NCBI GenBank assembly: GCA_011525265.1
Contig: WTHV01000065.1
Coordinates: 1-7,465, forward strand
Direction of reading: 5' to 3'
DNA length: 7,465 nucleotides
Origin: Alphaproteobacteria bacterium
GTDB taxonomy: Bacteria; Pseudomonadota; Alphaproteobacteria; Puniceispirillales; Puniceispirillaceae
Below the pieces are notes generated by a model, which was not told where the DNA came from, ran no database searches, and saw nothing but the letters and a program-made list of their open reading frames with translations. Made by a program: the position numbers and the translations under genes. Shown here piece by piece: positions 6,543 to 7,465 of the stretch. Position 1 is the first letter of the stretch. Every line of letters begins with the position of its first letter.

Positions 6543-6570
6543 TGCTCGCTGTTGGTTTCCAACCAGAGCA
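6543..6570 (+). repeat. Imperfect hairpin upstream of atpH
   Basis: The outer arms TGCTC (6543-6547) and GAGCA (6566-6570) pair perfectly. After a small 3-by-2 internal loop, GTTGG (6551-6555) pairs with CCAAC (6559-6563) around a TTT loop. That is ten pairs in 28 bases. No T-run follows on either strand, so it does not look like an intrinsic terminator. It may be leader RNA structure or a binding site. Confidence 0.5.
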
Positions 6571-6580
6571 TTACCATAAA
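6552..6580 (+). promoter_or_regulatory. Possible promoter of the atpHA operon
   Basis: TTGGTT (6552-6557) and CATAAA (6575-6580) are 17 bases apart, matching 3 and 4 of 6 consensus positions. The -35 would lie inside the 6543-6570 hairpin dyad, so that dyad could act as an operator. This is a weak match. Confidence 0.2.
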
Positions 6581-6631
6581 AGATACGGGGCCTTTTTGTG
6601 TGAAGCTTAAGATGCGGCCGGCCTTACTCAG

Positions 6632-6663
6632 CCATGTATTTGCACATGGGTAACCATAATGGT
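6632..6663. repeat. Two adjacent dyads ahead of atpH
   Basis: CCATGT (6632-6637) and ACATGG (6644-6649) form a perfect 6-bp inverted repeat with a 6-base spacer. Three bases later ACCATAATGGT (6653-6663) is an 11-base palindrome with one central base. Both are built from CCAT and ATGG half-sites, and one more ATGG follows at 6668-6671. The second dyad includes the -10-like CATAAT (6655-6660). The arrangement would suit an operator next to a promoter, but the arms are short and could arise by chance. Confidence 0.4.
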
Positions 6664-6685
6664 AAAAATGGCCGCAACGATTGAT

Positions 6686-6690
6686 GAGGG
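6686..6690 (+). promoter_or_regulatory. Ribosome binding site of atpH
   Basis: GAGGG lies 9 bases before the GTG at 6700. It decides the start, because there is no ATG nearby in the correct frame, and the protein read from this GTG begins at the expected distance from the conserved AARYAGALYDLA helix. Confidence 0.65.
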
Positions 6691-6699
6691 ATAGGTAAA

Positions 6700-7254
6700 G
6701 TGAGCTCTGTAACAACAGGTCTGGCAGCCAGATATGCTGGCGCCCTTTATGATTTAGCCAATGATGCCAAGGCAGTTGACGCTGTGCTGGCCGATCTTGA
6801 GGCTCTTGGCACACTAATTTCTGAAAATGCTGATTTGGCACGCCTTATCACATCTCCTGTAATTGGCCGCTCAGAACAAATGAGCGCTATGACAGCGATT
6901 TTAGAAAAAGCAGGCGCGAATGCCCTGACTGTTAAATTTATTGGTGCTGTGGCAGATAATGGGCGTCTATTCGCTTTGTCACGCATTTCACAAAATTTCG
7001 TTGAGCTTGTCGCTAAGAAGCGCGGTCAAGTTTCAGCCGAAGTCGTATCAGCTGTGGCGCTTGATAAAGAGCGTCAAAAGCTGGTCGAACAATCTGTTGC
7101 CAAAATTGCTGGCAGCGACAAATTATCTTTATCGATGCGCGTTGACCCGTCATTAATTGGCGGTCTTGTGGTGCGTATCGGCTCTCGTATGATTGATACG
7201 TCAATCAAAACAAAACTAAACCGGCTTGAAGCGGCTATGAAGGGTGTTGCGTGA
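6700..7254 (+). CDS. atpH: ATP synthase F1 subunit delta (OSCP-like)
   Basis: The delta subunit sits on top of the F1 alpha-beta ring and joins it to the peripheral stalk, holding the stator against rotation (cytoplasmic face of the membrane). The protein has 184 residues, normal for alphaproteobacteria. The N-terminal helical domain starts with AARYAGALYDLA (8-19). The C-terminal part carries the family signature GGLVVRIGSRMIDTSIKTKL followed by NRLEAAM. Translation starts at GTG with GAGGG 9 bases upstream. Its TGA overlaps the atpA ATG by one base (TGATG), so the two are translationally coupled. The order fits the alphaproteobacterial atpHAGDC operon, which carries F1 genes only, with F0 genes elsewhere; only the first two genes are visible here. 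Confidence 0.96.
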   Translation: MSSVTTGLAARYAGALYDLANDAKAVDAVLADLEALGTLISENADLARLITSPVIGRSEQMSAMTAILEKAGANALTVKFIGAVADNGRLFALSRISQNFVELVAKKRGQVSAEVVSAVALDKERQKLVEQSVAKIAGSDKLSLSMRVDPSLIGGLVVRIGSRMIDTSIKTKLNRLEAAMKGVA

Positions 7255-7465
7255 TGGATATCCGTGCAGCTGAGATTTCTGCGATTCTGAAAGATCAAAT
7301 TGCTAACTTCGGTTCAGAAGCTGAAGTAGCAGAAGTAGGTCGTGTACTATCTGTTGGGGATGGTATCGCGCGTGTCTATGGTTTGGACAATGTTCAAGCT
7401 GGTGAAATGGTCGAATTCGACGGTGGCATCAAAGGGATGGCACTGAACCTTGAATCAGACAATGT
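7254..7465 (+). CDS. atpA: ATP synthase F1 subunit alpha, 5' end only
   Basis: This is the start of the non-catalytic nucleotide-binding alpha subunit of F1. The frame stays open to the right edge, giving 70 complete codons plus two bases. The protein begins MDIRAAEISAILKDQIANF. It continues with EVGRVLSVGDGIARVYGLD and EMVEFDGGIKGMALNLE, which is the N-terminal beta-barrel domain of AtpA. The Walker A motif and the rest of the protein lie outside the window. The ATG overlaps the atpH stop by one base, and AAGGG (7240-7244) lies 9 bases upstream within the end of atpH. The identity is clear from the conserved N terminus and the position after atpH. Confidence 0.96.
   Translation, partial: MDIRAAEISAILKDQIANFGSEAEVAEVGRVLSVGDGIARVYGLDNVQAGEMVEFDGGIKGMALNLESDN

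Larger units (their letters stand above)
6433..6699 (+). other. Intergenic region upstream of the ATP synthase operon
   Basis: This 267-base spacer between priA and atpH has no convincing protein gene. It holds a 10-bp palindrome just after the priA stop, two short stems (6456-6472 and 6479-6495), a longer imperfect hairpin (6543-6570), and two dyads close to atpH (6632-6649 and 6653-6663). A promoter for the atpHA operon is expected here. Candidates are TTGGTT (6552) with CATAAA (6575) 17 bases later, and a -10-like CATAAT at 6655-6660 without a good -35. I see no clear intrinsic terminator for priA, so read-through into atpH is possible. Confidence 0.5.

Noticed and set aside
6435..6653. 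72-residue open frame starting with TTG just after the priA stop
   Set aside because: It starts three bases past the priA stop without a Shine-Dalgarno sequence and resembles no family I recognise. Its composition (Cys-, His- and Pro-rich, no clear domain) looks like translated non-coding DNA.
6533..6841. 102-residue minus-strand open frame over the spacer and the start of atpH
   Set aside because: It runs antisense through conserved atpH codons and has no recognisable protein features.
1..7465. CRISPR arrays, insertion sequences, tRNA or rRNA genes, attachment sites, defence or toxin genes
   Set aside because: I read both strands for spaced repeats, transposase motifs, tRNA-like ends and foreign composition and saw none. 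The only recombinase is the housekeeping XerC.

Overview
The window looks like a chromosomal housekeeping region of an alphaproteobacterium. Three things suggest this. The 2-oxoglutarate dehydrogenase E2 and E3 genes are adjacent. The atpH-atpA operon starts directly after priA without the F0 genes, which alphaproteobacteria usually keep at a separate locus. A DUF484-xerC pair and a small transaldolase sit beside priA. Base composition is moderate and gene spacing is tight, which together with the protein sequences would fit a marine, SAR116-like lineage. That placement is a low-confidence inference from memory; only Alphaproteobacteria is reasonably supported.

Layout. Positions 1-1679 (+) hold the 3' end of the E2 gene (odhB/sucB) and the complete lpd gene. 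A hairpin terminator follows at 1708-1736 and lies inside the 3' end of the convergent xerC gene. Positions 1691-4002 (-) hold, in transcription order, a small transaldolase, a DUF484 protein and xerC. A 162-base divergent spacer (4003-4164) separates this unit from priA (4165-6432, +) and contains an 8-bp inverted repeat and a 10-bp palindrome. A 267-base spacer (6433-6699) with several dyads precedes atpH (6700-7254) and the start of atpA (7254 to the window end).

Functions. E2 and Lpd act in the TCA cycle, and AtpH and AtpA belong to the F1Fo-ATP synthase. PriA restarts stalled replication forks. XerC resolves chromosome dimers, and DUF484 is its usual neighbour. The transaldolase works in the non-oxidative pentose phosphate pathway. 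Every complete gene has its expected catalytic residues and none is broken.

I found no mobile element, CRISPR array, tRNA, rRNA or defence cassette, and no new multi-gene system. What the genes do not explain is small-scale structure: a perfect 12-bp inverted repeat inside the DUF484 coding region, the inverted repeat in the divergent spacer, and the dyads ahead of the ATP synthase operon.
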